Origin: Terribacillus saccharophilus
GTDB lineage: Bacteria > Bacillota > Bacilli > Bacillales > Amphibacillaceae
Direction: 5' to 3'
DNA: 64,000 bases
NCBI RefSeq assembly: GCF_002272745.1
Contig: NZ_NPBD01000015.1
Coordinates: 166,967-230,966 of the forward strand
Positions 42,512 to 51,489 of this stretch are shown here, one piece after another. The position numbers were made by a program, and so were the translations under genes. Positions within the stretch are counted from its first letter, which is position 1; every line of letters starts with the position of its first letter. The notes beneath the pieces are model-generated. The model did not search any database, had not been told where the DNA came from, and saw only the letters and a program-made list of their open reading frames with translations.

Positions 42512-43969
42512 ATGCAAACTGAACAGAAAAAACGCCCGGTCGTCGCTTTGACTGGAGCGAGCGGCTATATAGGCAGTCATCTATTGGATAAATTGAAAGA
42601 GCGCTTTGACATCATCGCCCTATCACGGAGCGGTGACAAGCGGGAAAACACAGAACAGGTAACATGGAGGTCTTGCGATTTATTTTCCCAGATTGATACC
42701 GAAAAAGGTCTCCAAGGAGCAGATATCGCCGTCTACCTTGTCCACTCGATGAGTCCCTCTGCCAAGTTAACACAGGCAAGATTTGAGGATATGGATGTCA
42801 TTTTAGCTGATAACTTTGCCCAATCTGCCAAGAAAAACGGCGTGAAGCAAATTGTTTATTTAAGCGGGATCATCCCGCCGGAGGAAAAACTATCCCGTCA
42901 TCTTCGCAGCCGATTGGAAGTGGAGAAAATCCTGGGATCTTACGGCGTACCTGTGACGACAGTTCGAGCAGGACTGATTGTTGGTCCGAAAGGCTCTTCT
43001 TTCCCAATTGCTGAAAAATTGGTCAAACGGCTGCCAGTCATGGTCTTACCAAGCTGGACAAAAACAAAGACACATCCAATCGCGCTTGCCGATGTACTAA
43101 CCGCCTTACAAAAAAGCGTGGGGAACAAGGACGTTACTGATAAGGCAATTGATGTCGGCGGCCCAGATGTCATGACTTATAAAGAAATGCTGGAACACCT
43201 TGCGGGCGTAATGGGTAAGAAGCTCCGCAGTTTCAACGTACCATTCCCGAATGTTAAGCTCTCCCGTCTATGGGTGAAACTTATTAGCGGTATGCCAAAA
43301 GAGACAGTCTACCCATTGATTGAAAGCCTATCGCACCCTATGGTTGCGCAGCCTTCACACTACGTGGAAGGCATCAGTAATGGTCAGATTTCTTTTGACG
43401 AAGCTGCCAAATCAGCTATGGAAGAAGAAAAGCAGAGTAAGAAATCCAAGCATAGCAAAAAAACGTCCCTCCCTTCTCAGCCTTCTAGACAGGACGTGCG
43501 CTCTGTGCAGCGAATGCCGCTTCCTTCCGGCAAGGACGCGGGCTGGGCAGCGAAGCATTACATGAGCTGGGTATCTGACTCTCTTCATCCCTTTGTTCGA
43601 ACAGAAGTGGATGAACAGCTTAATTGCAAGATCTATCTAACATTTACCAAGCAGCCTTTGCTGATTCTATCCTACGCGAAAGAAAGAAGCACCGGCCATC
43701 GTGCGCTGTATTACATTACCGGCGGCTTGTTTGCGAATGTAAAGGAAAGTCAGCGAGGCCGCATTGAATTTCGTCAAATACCAGGAAAGCAGGAGATGGT
43801 CGTCGCCATACACGAATACTTACCGTCCTTGCCTTGGTTCGTCTATAAATATACTCAGGCACCTATCCATATGCTCGTTATGTTCTTGTATCGGAAACAT
43901 CTCGAGCGCCTGATCAGCCATAAACAGCAGCCCGGTTTACAAATACCGCAGAGTGCAGCACAGCATTGA
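42512..43969 (+). CDS. Atypical SDR (NmrA/YbjT-like epimerase) fused to a C-terminal DUF2867-like domain
   Basis: The 485-residue protein has an N-terminal extended/atypical SDR: VVALTGASGYIGSHLLDKL binds NAD(P), KQIVYLSGII and VEKILGSYGVPVTTVRAGLIVG follow. Residues of about 310-340 form a basic, low-complexity linker (QSKKSKHSKKTSLPSQPSR). The last 140 residues make a separate domain with FVRTEVDEQLNCKIYL and HEYLPSLPWFVYKYTQAP, comparable to the SRPBCC-like tail of YbjT. Function unknown; a dehydrogenase on a lipid or quinone-like substrate is only an inference. It is flanked by terminators on both sides. Confidence 0.65.
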   Translation: MQTEQKKRPVVALTGASGYIGSHLLDKLKERFDIIALSRSGDKRENTEQVTWRSCDLFSQIDTEKGLQGADIAVYLVHSMSPSAKLTQARFEDMDVILADNFAQSAKKNGVKQIVYLSGIIPPEEKLSRHLRSRLEVEKILGSYGVPVTTVRAGLIVGPKGSSFPIAEKLVKRLPVMVLPSWTKTKTHPIALADVLTALQKSVGNKDVTDKAIDVGGPDVMTYKEMLEHLAGVMGKKLRSFNVPFPNVKLSRLWVKLISGMPKETVYPLIESLSHPMVAQPSHYVEGISNGQISFDEAAKSAMEEEKQSKKSKHSKKTSLPSQPSRQDVRSVQRMPLPSGKDAGWAAKHYMSWVSDSLHPFVRTEVDEQLNCKIYLTFTKQPLLILSYAKERSTGHRALYYITGGLFANVKESQRGRIEFRQIPGKQEMVVAIHEYLPSLPWFVYKYTQAPIHMLVMFLYRKHLERLISHKQQPGLQIPQSAAQH

Positions 43970-43999
43970 AAAAGGCAGCGCCTATTGCGCTGCCTTTTT
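43969..43999 (+). terminator. Terminator of the atypical SDR gene
   Basis: AAAAAGGCAGCGC-CTATT-GCGCTGCCTTTTT, overlapping the stop codon. Confidence 0.92.
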
Positions 44000-44058
44000 C
44001 TTTGGAAATATCTATGTTGAAAAGCTAATACTGCATACCCATCATTAAAGTTATTATT

Positions 44059-44580
44059 TCAGAGATTAATTGAGTCCCCAGTTTCCTGATACCAGAAGAG
44101 TGAATAGTCGTTCATGGTAGAGGCGTGCCCCAACTGGCGCAGCATTGCAGAAACATTGCCCCGGTGATAGGTACCGTGATTGACTACATGCAGTACAATT
44201 TCCGATAACCGAGTTTGTCGCGTTCCAGCATATGGGTTCTCCAGCAGAATAGTTCGGTCCAAGTCGTCCTGGCCTCGCAACCATTCTCTGTATTGTTCTG
44301 CTAACTGCGCGAAGTCGTTTGCAAATTGATCTGCAGAATGCAGAAGAGTCTCTTTTTCAAGTGGCATGCACATTTCAAGTGCGTCCTGCATACGAGCACC
44401 ATTTAAAACCCTATACCAAACACTTTCTACTGCATAGATATGGCCAAAAGCTTGGGCGATAGTCGGAAACGAGGTGTTCACTTCTTCTCGCAGCACATTG
44501 ACTGGGAGCTCTTTGATCCGGTTCAAGAGGGTTTGATTGGCCCAAGAATGGTAGTTAAACATTTGTTCAGGATAATTCAT
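44059..44580 (-). CDS. DinB family protein
   Basis: The 173-residue protein is a DinB/YfiT-type four-helix bundle: FNYHSWANQTLLNRIKELP at the start (first metal His), AFGHIYAVESVWYRVLNG, and VLHVVNHGTYHRGNVSAMLR with the HxxxH pair. The three His form the metal site of bacillithiol-dependent or damage-inducible DinB proteins. AAAAAGGAGAAGATAAGA sets the ATG at 44580. It lies downstream of the WYL regulator but beyond that gene's terminator. Confidence 0.85.
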   Translation of the reverse strand: MNYPEQMFNYHSWANQTLLNRIKELPVNVLREEVNTSFPTIAQAFGHIYAVESVWYRVLNGARMQDALEMCMPLEKETLLHSADQFANDFAQLAEQYREWLRGQDDLDRTILLENPYAGTRQTRLSEIVLHVVNHGTYHRGNVSAMLRQLGHASTMNDYSLFWYQETGDSINL

Positions 44581-44630
44581 TCTTATCTTCTCCTTTTTAG
44601 ATAGATTTAAGTTGTTTCTGATCACATTAT

Positions 44631-44666
44631 AAAAAAAGAAGTATGACAGCAGTCTGTCATACTTCT
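44631..44666 (-). terminator. Terminator of WYL regulator gene
   Basis: GAAGTATGACAG-ACTG-CTGTCATACTTC, a perfect 12-bp stem, then TTTTTTT on the minus strand. The stem contains the WYL gene stop codon. Confidence 0.92.
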
Positions 44667-45574
44667 TCATAAAGTTTAATTGTGTTTTGCAGCTTCTCTT
44701 TTAAAATGCCTCGCAGGGCAGCTGGCTCAACAACCTCAGCTCCGCTGCTGAAACTCAGCAGAATTGACCATAACCATCGTGCTTTTAAAGGCTCATAAAC
44801 AGGAATTCTCATCGTCATGCTGCCATCATCATGAAATTGCTTATCCACCTGGTGAAACTGATCCAACGCTTCCGCCAATGCTTCCTGCCTAACCTTTATT
44901 ACCACATCAGACACCTTGTTTCTCCATACATTATCAGAAGTAAGATCTTCTTTCGTAATTTCGTCATGTGGCTGAAATGTTTCCTGTCTCAAAGACAAAT
45001 TCAGCATCCGGGACAATCGGAACTCCCTATAACCCTTTCGTTTTCGGCAAAATCCATTAAGGTACCAATTACTATATTTATAATGAAGCTGCAATGGTTC
45101 CACATCACGGGCGGTACGTTCATTCTGTGCATTAATATAATCAAAGCGAATAACTTTTTGCTCCGTTATGCCAGAACGCAATAGACGAAGTGCTTCTGGC
45201 GCCGTCCGGTAGCTTTCAAAGTCCACCGAAAGATTCTGTTTTTGATGATCCCTCCCAATCGTTTGAAGGCGCTCAATGGTGCTCTGTGCACGCTCATCTT
45301 CAAATACAGTGGCAAGGCTGCGGAGCACCATAATCAGAGAATCAACATCGTATGAACCGAGCAAACTTCTGTCCATCTTGTATCCGTCCATTATGCCATA
45401 ACCACCCTTATTTCCCTGATACGATATTACTGGGATACCTGCAGCACAAATCACATCTATATCCCGGTAGATAGTTCTTGGGGAAACTCGGAACTCTTCA
45501 GCGAGCACAGATGCAGACAGAACTTCGTGGTTCAAAAGTTTGTAGATTATAGAAATCAAACGCTCCAATTTCAT
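44657..45574 (-). CDS. HTH_11/WYL-domain transcriptional regulator (YobV/YafY-like)
   Basis: The 305-residue protein has an N-terminal helix-turn-helix (VLAEEFRVSPRTIYRDIDVI) and a WYL domain from about residue 130: VIRFDYINAQNERTARDVEP and YSNWYLNGFCRKRKGYREFR hold the conserved W-Y-L. A C-terminal WCX extension follows. WYL proteins bind nucleic acids or small ligands and control DNA-damage or phage responses in some bacteria. AAAGGATGGAAACAT precedes the ATG. The DinB gene next downstream could be its target, as in other YobV neighbourhoods. Confidence 0.85.
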   Translation of the reverse strand: MKLERLISIIYKLLNHEVLSASVLAEEFRVSPRTIYRDIDVICAAGIPVISYQGNKGGYGIMDGYKMDRSLLGSYDVDSLIMVLRSLATVFEDERAQSTIERLQTIGRDHQKQNLSVDFESYRTAPEALRLLRSGITEQKVIRFDYINAQNERTARDVEPLQLHYKYSNWYLNGFCRKRKGYREFRLSRMLNLSLRQETFQPHDEITKEDLTSDNVWRNKVSDVVIKVRQEALAEALDQFHQVDKQFHDDGSMTMRIPVYEPLKARWLWSILLSFSSGAEVVEPAALRGILKEKLQNTIKLYEEV

Positions 45575-45650
45575 ATGTTTCCATCCTTTATATCAATTCG
45601 AATTCTCACGTGTTTCTCTAAATACAAGGAGCACATCATGCGCTGCCCTC

Positions 45651-46154
45651 TTATTCTCCGCCTCCCCCATCAAACGAGAAAGTACTATTTTTGTGCAGAA
45701 CCATATCCATTACAATCATGACAGCAATATAAGTAAGCAAATGGGATTCATCCTCTATTTGCATTTCATACGTATCGCCCCAAGCGAACCATTTCTTCGT
45801 TACATGCATCAACGGTCCATTTTCATCCGTCAGTGTGTACTGATGCGACCATACGTCCCCATCCAGGCTCCAGTTCTGAGGTTTCAATGAGAAATTGGCT
45901 TTGAAAAAGGTGAAGTTCTTAGTCACTTCGGCAACTTGTTGACCATTTTCTTCGATGATATATCTTGGCTTCAAAAAGGCTAGCTGCTGTTTAATCCCAA
46001 CAAGAGGCTGATCATTAAGATCAGTGATCGTAAGTCGATCCTGCAGTGAAAAGAGTTTGCTTTTCACACGATAAACCTCCTGCTGTTCTGCATCGAATAC
46101 CGAAAAGCTATCCTTGAAGCTGAATACTTTCTGTTTGATATAATATGTCCCCAT
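45651..46154 (-). CDS. LURP-one-related (YxjI-like) protein
   Basis: The 167-residue protein is a small beta-barrel type of the LOR/YxjI (tubby-like) family: MGTYYIKQKVFSFKDSFSVF, then EVYRVKSKLFSLQDRLTITD repeat-like strands. The gene ends in a polyglycine FDGGGGE tail. Members are found in bacteria and plants; the biochemical role is unknown. GGAGGTGGGGTA precedes the ATG. It follows the MFS exporter after 64 bases on the same strand and may share its transcript. Confidence 0.75.
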   Translation of the reverse strand: MGTYYIKQKVFSFKDSFSVFDAEQQEVYRVKSKLFSLQDRLTITDLNDQPLVGIKQQLAFLKPRYIIEENGQQVAEVTKNFTFFKANFSLKPQNWSLDGDVWSHQYTLTDENGPLMHVTKKWFAWGDTYEMQIEDESHLLTYIAVMIVMDMVLHKNSTFSFDGGGGE

Positions 46155-46218
46155 TACCCCACCTCCGCAAATTCTCTATTTCCTTCATACGAAGGTACGG
46201 AAGCTTTTGTTCCACTTT

Positions 46219-47493
46219 CTAAATAAGTTCAGTTTTTTCTTTTTGCGCTACACGTTCAACACTGGCATACCGCTGGCGCAATGCCATTTCACAAAACAAG
46301 ATGCCAAGCAGCGTAAAGATAATATAGCTGAATCCCATCCCATACTTACCGACCGATTCTCCCACGATGATGCCTCCTGCGCCAATCAGCTTTCCGAATT
46401 GGAACACAAACCCATGGAATGCCATGTATGTCCCGCGTTTCGTATCATCAACCATGTCAGCCAGCATGCTTTGCCTAGTTGGTACATACATCAGTTCTCC
46501 TAAGGATAAAATCAGAACAGCTGCCGCCAATAGAAATGGACTATTACTGATAGCCATAATGACAAATCCTATGCCGAACAGGACAAAGCCTGTGTACATG
46601 ACTAGACGCTCATTATGCCCTTTGATCAGTTTGGTGACCAACCCGGTGAAGAGCACAATCAACAGTGTATTTTCCACAGTCAGAAGACTGACCAGCCGCA
46701 GTCCATCTATGGATAAACTGAAGCCGAAAAAAGACATGCCCATCTCTGTGATATCTTTCTCCATACGAACCGTCAAATAATTGCTCCGCTGAAATTCAAG
46801 CGATAGGATAGCGATTCCGCTAAGGACAAACAGCAAAAAAGCTCTGTCCTTGCCAACACTGCGATAACTTTGGAATAAAGATTTTAATCCAAGGTCTTTC
46901 TTTTCTCCAGCCGCCGTACGAACCGTGTACGTTTCTTGGATGAAAATAATTGTAATAGCCATGGTGATGACAGACATTACCACTAATCCAAGAAGCAGCT
47001 GGAACATATAATCCTGGAACAGCCAGCCACCGATCGTAAGACCAATCATCATAGCCAAATTGTTCGCCCAATAGTTGATGGCGTACATATAAGCACGTGT
47101 TTCCTGTGTACTCACGTCAATAAGCATTGCCTCTTGTGCTGGCATTATCATCCCGCTGGCAATACTGATCACCATTAACATTGCAAAGGTGATGGTTGCG
47201 GAAGTAAAACTTGGTGTATTGGCCAAGACCATTCCGATGAACGCTGCCGCTTTTGCACCTTCACCGAGTACCATCATCTGTTTCCTTCCTATCCGGTCGG
47301 CTAAGTGTCCGCCATAAAGACTTGCCAGGAATTGAATAACAACATTGAGCATCATGAGTACCCCTGCAATTGTCGCATTCATTTCTTGAACAAAATAGAC
47401 TGCCATAAACGGGAAGATCATGCTGCCAATCATGCGGCTCATAAATGATGTATAAATACGTATTCGTATATTCGGATGCAGACTTCTGAACAT
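46219..47493 (-). CDS. MFS exporter (YttB/MdtH-like)
   Basis: The 424-residue protein has twelve predicted helices, the A-motif GGHLADRIGRKQMMVL between helices 2 and 3, and a second copy-like loop after helix 8. It starts IRIRIYTSFMSRMIGSMIFP. It exports sugars or drugs; the exact cargo is unknown. It is divergent from an SgrR-type regulator, an arrangement like E. coli sgrR-setA, where SetA effluxes sugars. GAGAGAGGGGGAGCAGAA precedes the ATG. Confidence 0.85.
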   Translation of the reverse strand: MFRSLHPNIRIRIYTSFMSRMIGSMIFPFMAVYFVQEMNATIAGVLMMLNVVIQFLASLYGGHLADRIGRKQMMVLGEGAKAAAFIGMVLANTPSFTSATITFAMLMVISIASGMIMPAQEAMLIDVSTQETRAYMYAINYWANNLAMMIGLTIGGWLFQDYMFQLLLGLVVMSVITMAITIIFIQETYTVRTAAGEKKDLGLKSLFQSYRSVGKDRAFLLFVLSGIAILSLEFQRSNYLTVRMEKDITEMGMSFFGFSLSIDGLRLVSLLTVENTLLIVLFTGLVTKLIKGHNERLVMYTGFVLFGIGFVIMAISNSPFLLAAAVLILSLGELMYVPTRQSMLADMVDDTKRGTYMAFHGFVFQFGKLIGAGGIIVGESVGKYGMGFSYIIFTLLGILFCEMALRQRYASVERVAQKEKTELI

Positions 47494-47594
47494 TTCTGCT
47501 CCCCCTCTCTCTTTTTTCCATTATGTAGAAGTTCAAAAGAGGTAAAAAGTGTATAATTTTATTAAAGATGTCACCTTTTAGGAGGGGAAACGAC

Positions 47595-49322
47595 TTGGAT
47601 ATAAGCTACTACCTAGTAAGAGCCCATTTATACGAGAAAGAAAAGAACGGGCAAGTATCGTGTACGCTGCAGGAAATTGAGGTTATTTGGCAATGCACGA
47701 GAAGGCATGTCATCCGCAAGCTGAAGAAGCTGGAGGATTTGGGACAGCTACGCTATCAGCCAGGACGTGGCAGAGGCAGAAAGTCCACACTTTCATTTCC
47801 GAGCGATTTTCGTGAAGACGTAGAAAAGTTTCTGAGATTTTGTATTCAAGAAGACAAACCTACTATCCTCTTCCAGCTCTTGCAGCTGCCAATCCCCCGC
47901 CACTGGTATGCCCATATGACAGAGCTTGAGCAGCTTTTCGGCTACCAGCAGCAGGAAGGACAGGATACACTTCGCACCGTCTTCAACCGGCCAATTACAA
48001 CGCTTGATCCATGTGCAAGCTCGATCACCTTCGAAAGCCATCTGATTGAGCAGCTGGGCGACACACTCGTTATCTACGATCAAGATTTAGACAGTATGCA
48101 CCCACATCTTGCACATCATTGGAAAACGAATGAAGATAGTACCGAGTGGGTTTTCTACTTGCGAAAAGGCGTTCTTTTTCATCACATGCGGGAGATGACA
48201 TCAGAGGATATAGCTTATACAATACAGCGTTTCAAACCGGATTCACCAAATTATTGGCTCGTTAGTGATGTAGTGCAGACAGAAGTGATCGATCGTTATA
48301 TCATTCGTATCCAGCTAGCAAAACCAAATCCCTTTTTTCTTCGTTACATGGCGAGTGTAAGCATGGCCATCCTTCCCCGAGACGTACTGTTTAATGAATA
48401 TGAATGGGTAGCAACCGGACCTTATCAATTGAAGGAAAGGACGCAGCAAAAACTTGTACTCGAGGTTTTCCCATCCTACTTCCATATGCGGCCTTTTCTG
48501 GATAGAGTTGAGATGTGGCGAATCAAGCCCGGTGAAAAGAAAGTAAATTACAGTTTGCCCGATCAGCATGGACCGACGCAATCTCACTATGAAGTTGAGC
48601 AAGGGTTCCGATTTCTTGCATTCAACTTTCATCGTGATTCTATCATCCAGGACAGATATTTCCGTGAAGCTATGTATCACTTAGTAGATACCGAGAGAAT
48701 TTTCACCGAATTAAATCTGGAGCAGCTGTTTGGTAAACTAAAACATGCAAGCAGCTTCTTTCTTGAGAAGTCCGTTACACCTAAAAAGAGTGAAATGAAA
48801 CTGCAGGAAGCACTGAAAAAATCAGCTTACCAGGGCGAATCATTGACGGTTGGTGTCCTGCGTCATAAATCTGCCGGAATTCAGGCCGAATGGCTGTCCC
48901 AAGAAGCTGCTAAGTATGGCATTATCCTTGAATTATGCGAATATGAACTGGACAGTATTTATAACAAAAACGAGATGCTTGCATTCGACATGGTCTTCAT
49001 GGGGGAAGTTGCTAATATCGATCGGGAGCTCTCCTTCATTGGCGCCTTCAAGAATGAAGCATTGTTATTCCGAACATACTTTGGTCCATCTCACCTCCAG
49101 AAGATTGATACTTATTTGGAAGCTTTTAAAAACGGTAAAACAAAGCAAGAAAGATACAAAATTGCTGATAAAATCGAATCTTATCTTCACCAGGAACAAC
49201 TGATCATTTTCCAAAACCACCCGATGAAAGAACGAACTCATACCGCTTTCCTGCAGGATTTTGAGCTAACCGGCTTCGGCCATCCGAATTTCCGTAAGCT
49301 ATGGATTGATAGATTGACTTAA
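47595..49322 (+). CDS. SgrR-type transcriptional regulator (winged helix plus SBP_bac_5 domain)
   Basis: The 575-residue protein has an N-terminal SgrR-type winged helix (residues 1-100; VSCTLQEIEVIWQCTRRHVI, LGQLRYQPGRGRGRKSTLSF) followed by a type-5 extracellular solute-binding domain without a signal peptide, which therefore senses a ligand inside the cell. The SBP-like part opens TLRTVFNRPITTLDPCASSI. E. coli SgrR detects sugar-phosphate stress. The start is the TTG at 47595 (GGAGGGG upstream) rather than the ATG at 47568. Divergence from an MFS exporter suggests it controls that gene. Confidence 0.85.
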   Translation: MDISYYLVRAHLYEKEKNGQVSCTLQEIEVIWQCTRRHVIRKLKKLEDLGQLRYQPGRGRGRKSTLSFPSDFREDVEKFLRFCIQEDKPTILFQLLQLPIPRHWYAHMTELEQLFGYQQQEGQDTLRTVFNRPITTLDPCASSITFESHLIEQLGDTLVIYDQDLDSMHPHLAHHWKTNEDSTEWVFYLRKGVLFHHMREMTSEDIAYTIQRFKPDSPNYWLVSDVVQTEVIDRYIIRIQLAKPNPFFLRYMASVSMAILPRDVLFNEYEWVATGPYQLKERTQQKLVLEVFPSYFHMRPFLDRVEMWRIKPGEKKVNYSLPDQHGPTQSHYEVEQGFRFLAFNFHRDSIIQDRYFREAMYHLVDTERIFTELNLEQLFGKLKHASSFFLEKSVTPKKSEMKLQEALKKSAYQGESLTVGVLRHKSAGIQAEWLSQEAAKYGIILELCEYELDSIYNKNEMLAFDMVFMGEVANIDRELSFIGAFKNEALLFRTYFGPSHLQKIDTYLEAFKNGKTKQERYKIADKIESYLHQEQLIIFQNHPMKERTHTAFLQDFELTGFGHPNFRKLWIDRLT

Positions 49323-49410
49323 GAAAAGCACCACAAATCTATATTGGTAGAAATCATTCTGCAAGCAGCCGTGAATATGCTGTACCTGCATTACTCTGGA
49401 CGATACAACT

Positions 49411-49439
49411 AAAAAAGGACTGCTAGGAAAGCAGTCCTT
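49411..49439 (-). terminator. Terminator of adhB
   Basis: AAGGACTGCT-TTCCT-AGCAGTCCTT then TTTT on the minus strand. The stem includes part of the adhB stop codon. Confidence 0.88.
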
Positions 49440-50574
49440 ATGGTTTCAATATGACCTTTATACAACCATCTGTCTTCGTATCGAATTTTTCGTAGCCTTC
49501 TTTTGCTTGATCGAGGGGAAGGATATGTGTAATGATATCAGCCAAGTCGACCTTCCGATCCTGAAGCAGGCCATGTAAATACGGCATCGTGTGGATAACA
49601 GGAGCTTGTCCGCTCTTGATTGTGACGTTGCGCTGGAAGATATCCCCGAAAGGAAACGCATTATAACGGCCACCATATGCCCCTGTCACCTGGATGTTGC
49701 CACCCTTCCGAACGCACTGTGCCGCCATAACAAATGCACCTAATGCTCCGCCTTGAAGCTTCAGTCCGCTGCCGATGAACTCCATTGGCGTCATCTTTCC
49801 ATCCATGCCAACAGCATCGATGACGACATCAGCTCCGCCTTTGGTAATTTCCTTTAAGTACTCCCCTGTATTCTCATGTTGCTCGAAATTCACTACCTCT
49901 ACATTATTGGTACGCTTGGCATGCTTCAGGCGATACTCGATGTAGTCGACAGCAATAACGCGTTTGGCACCTTTCAGCCAAGCGAATTTCTGTGCTAGCA
50001 AGCCAACCGGACCACACCCGAAAATGATAACCGTATCACCTGGCTTTACGCCTCCATTATCAACAGACCAGAAAGCCGTTGAGCCTGCATCTGCCAGCAG
50101 AATCAGCTGTTCATCTGCAACTTCCGAATTCTCCGGAATCTTGAACGGTACAAAGTTACCATATGGCACACGCATGTATTCCGCTTGTCCTCCGGGGTAG
50201 CCCCCATTGTTATCTGAGTAACCAAAATAGGCACCCATCTGACCATTTTTATTGCTGTTGTCACATTGGCTTTCCAAATCATGTTGACAGAAAAAGCACT
50301 CCCCGCAGCTCACATTGAACGGAATAACAACGCGGTCACCCTTTTTCACTTTTGTTACCTCGGGGCCAGCTTCCTCCACGATTCCCATTGGTTCATGGCC
50401 GATAATATAATTCTCCGGCATATTCGGAACCATGCCATGAATCAAATGCAGATCAGAACCGCAAATCGCTGTAGCTGTCAGCTTAACGATGATATCATCC
50501 GGCTTCTTGATAGAGGGTGCCTTTACTTCTTTTACGCGAACATCTTTTATCCCTTGATACGTAACAGCCTTCAT
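49438..50574 (-). CDS. adhB: Zinc-dependent alcohol dehydrogenase AdhB
   Basis: The 378-residue MDR enzyme has catalytic zinc ligands in TAICGSDLHLIHG (Cys) and GHEPMG (His), the four structural-zinc Cys in CGECFFCQHDLESQC, and the NAD site VIIFGCGPVGLLAQKF. It is close to B. subtilis AdhB, a formaldehyde dehydrogenase-like member. It overlaps the upstream coat-like gene by four bases, and coat genes flank it, as in B. subtilis yraG-yraF-adhB-yraE-yraD. That suggests forespore or coat expression; the alcohol or aldehyde it acts on is unknown. Confidence 0.9.
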   Translation of the reverse strand: MKAVTYQGIKDVRVKEVKAPSIKKPDDIIVKLTATAICGSDLHLIHGMVPNMPENYIIGHEPMGIVEEAGPEVTKVKKGDRVVIPFNVSCGECFFCQHDLESQCDNSNKNGQMGAYFGYSDNNGGYPGGQAEYMRVPYGNFVPFKIPENSEVADEQLILLADAGSTAFWSVDNGGVKPGDTVIIFGCGPVGLLAQKFAWLKGAKRVIAVDYIEYRLKHAKRTNNVEVVNFEQHENTGEYLKEITKGGADVVIDAVGMDGKMTPMEFIGSGLKLQGGALGAFVMAAQCVRKGGNIQVTGAYGGRYNAFPFGDIFQRNVTIKSGQAPVIHTMPYLHGLLQDRKVDLADIITHILPLDQAKEGYEKFDTKTDGCIKVILKP

Positions 50575-50954
50575 TGCTGATTCTCCTTCGATTCGGTATT
50601 AGTCGGCGTCGCAAACATACCAAGACGGTCGGTGTCATATGGGAATAAATCCATACTGACCACATCAATTGCTGTATTGGCAGCTTTCCGGTCGAATGGG
50701 AACTGTGATTTCGGATCAGCTGGAAATAACCAATTGTGTTGTGCCATTAAGGCAGAAATAGCGCCCTGCATTTCAATTGCTTCATCCAAATGACGAACCA
50801 GGGTTTGACGCAGCTCTGGATTTACAGCTTCCGTTATTGCAATTGCATAGTTGTTCACTGCTGATTTTGCCGTGATCAGCATTTCTGTACAAATGGCGGA
50901 ATCCATTAGATCAGGCATTCCTTTGGCGTTTTCTGGATCTAAGTAGTCACGCAT
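50571..50954 (-). CDS. CotF-like spore coat protein (YraF-like)
   Basis: The 127-residue protein is the C-terminal type of the CotF/YhcQ family: MDSAICTEMLITAKSAVNNYA, VRHLDEAIEMQGAISALM, and the tail LFPYDTDRLGMFATP. These helical proteins join spore coat or cortex-outer layers. GAAGGTGAAGCAA precedes the ATG at 50954; the longer frame starts within the upstream gene. It overlaps its partner by eight bases and adhB by four, so all three are coupled. Confidence 0.8.
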   Translation of the reverse strand: MRDYLDPENAKGMPDLMDSAICTEMLITAKSAVNNYAIAITEAVNPELRQTLVRHLDEAIEMQGAISALMAQHNWLFPADPKSQFPFDRKAANTAIDVVSMDLFPYDTDRLGMFATPTNTESKENQQ

Positions 50955-51177
50955 TTGCTTCACCTTCTTCTACTAGCTGTGACCTGCTGTATAACTCCTC
51001 AAGCTCACGAATTTGGCGTACCGAGGTTTCCACATCTTTCTCCATCAGCTGTTTGATTTTCTGATCAAACACAACACCTTGCAGGAACTTCGCCTTCATG
51101 ACTGCCGTTGTCTTGAAGTTCAGCAGCTCATGAACTTCCATCGTTTCATGCGGTGCCAGTTGTTGATTATCACTCAT
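50947..51177 (-). CDS. Small coat-like protein (YraG-like)
   Basis: The 76-residue protein is helical and hydrophilic, with HETMEVHELLNFKTTAVMKA and a helix ending EELYSRSQLVEEGEANA. It looks like the first half of a CotF-type protein; the second half is the overlapping downstream gene. GGAGGATGGACG lies before the ATG. It is first in a three-gene operon with the YraF-like gene and adhB, and divergent from a matching pair on the other strand. Confidence 0.75.
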   Translation of the reverse strand: MSDNQQLAPHETMEVHELLNFKTTAVMKAKFLQGVVFDQKIKQLMEKDVETSVRQIRELEELYSRSQLVEEGEANA

Positions 51178-51285
51178 CGTCCATCCTCCTTATCTTGTTT
51201 CAGCTTGTCCCTGAGACACGATTTTATGTATGTATAAAGCAGCCAGTTTCTCACAAGATAATGTTAAAAGAGGAGGCACATCCGT
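51178..51285. promoter_or_regulatory. Divergent control region of the two coat-protein operons
   Basis: On the plus strand GTATA (51232-51236), 17-base spacer, CAAGATA (51254-51260) resembles the forespore sigma-G pattern, with the ATG 25 bases beyond. TTATCTTGT (51190) and ACAAGATAA (51253) are a perfect 9-bp inverted repeat spanning the region. Only the plus-strand assignment is attempted. Confidence 0.35.
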
Positions 51286-51489
51286 ATGCATCAATCCGGT
51301 ATTCATGAAACAATGGAAGCAATGGAGCTGTTGAATACAGCTTGTCTTTCGCTGACAAAGTCCTCAGGTATGCGATTTTTGGCAAAGGATGAAGGGCTTA
51401 AAACGCTGCTGACAGCTCAAGCGGATGCAGATAAACGTCATATCCATATGCTGCAGCGCTTTCTGAACCAGGAGGAACAGCATGGATAA
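51286..51489 (+). CDS. Small coat-like protein (YraE/YraG-like), mirrored copy
   Basis: The 67-residue protein begins MHQSGIHETMEAMELLNTAC and has HIHMLQRFLNQEEQHG at its end. It resembles the product of 50947-51177 in size and the HETMExxELLN block. AGAGGAGG lies ten bases before the ATG. The stop overlaps the next start by eight bases, the same overlap as in the mirrored pair. Confidence 0.75.
   Translation: MHQSGIHETMEAMELLNTACLSLTKSSGMRFLAKDEGLKTLLTAQADADKRHIHMLQRFLNQEEQHG

Noticed and set aside
51190..51261. TTATCTTGT / ACAAGATAA inverted repeat as two divergent -10 elements
   Set aside because: On the minus strand the element would lie seven bases from the RBS, too close for a transcript start.
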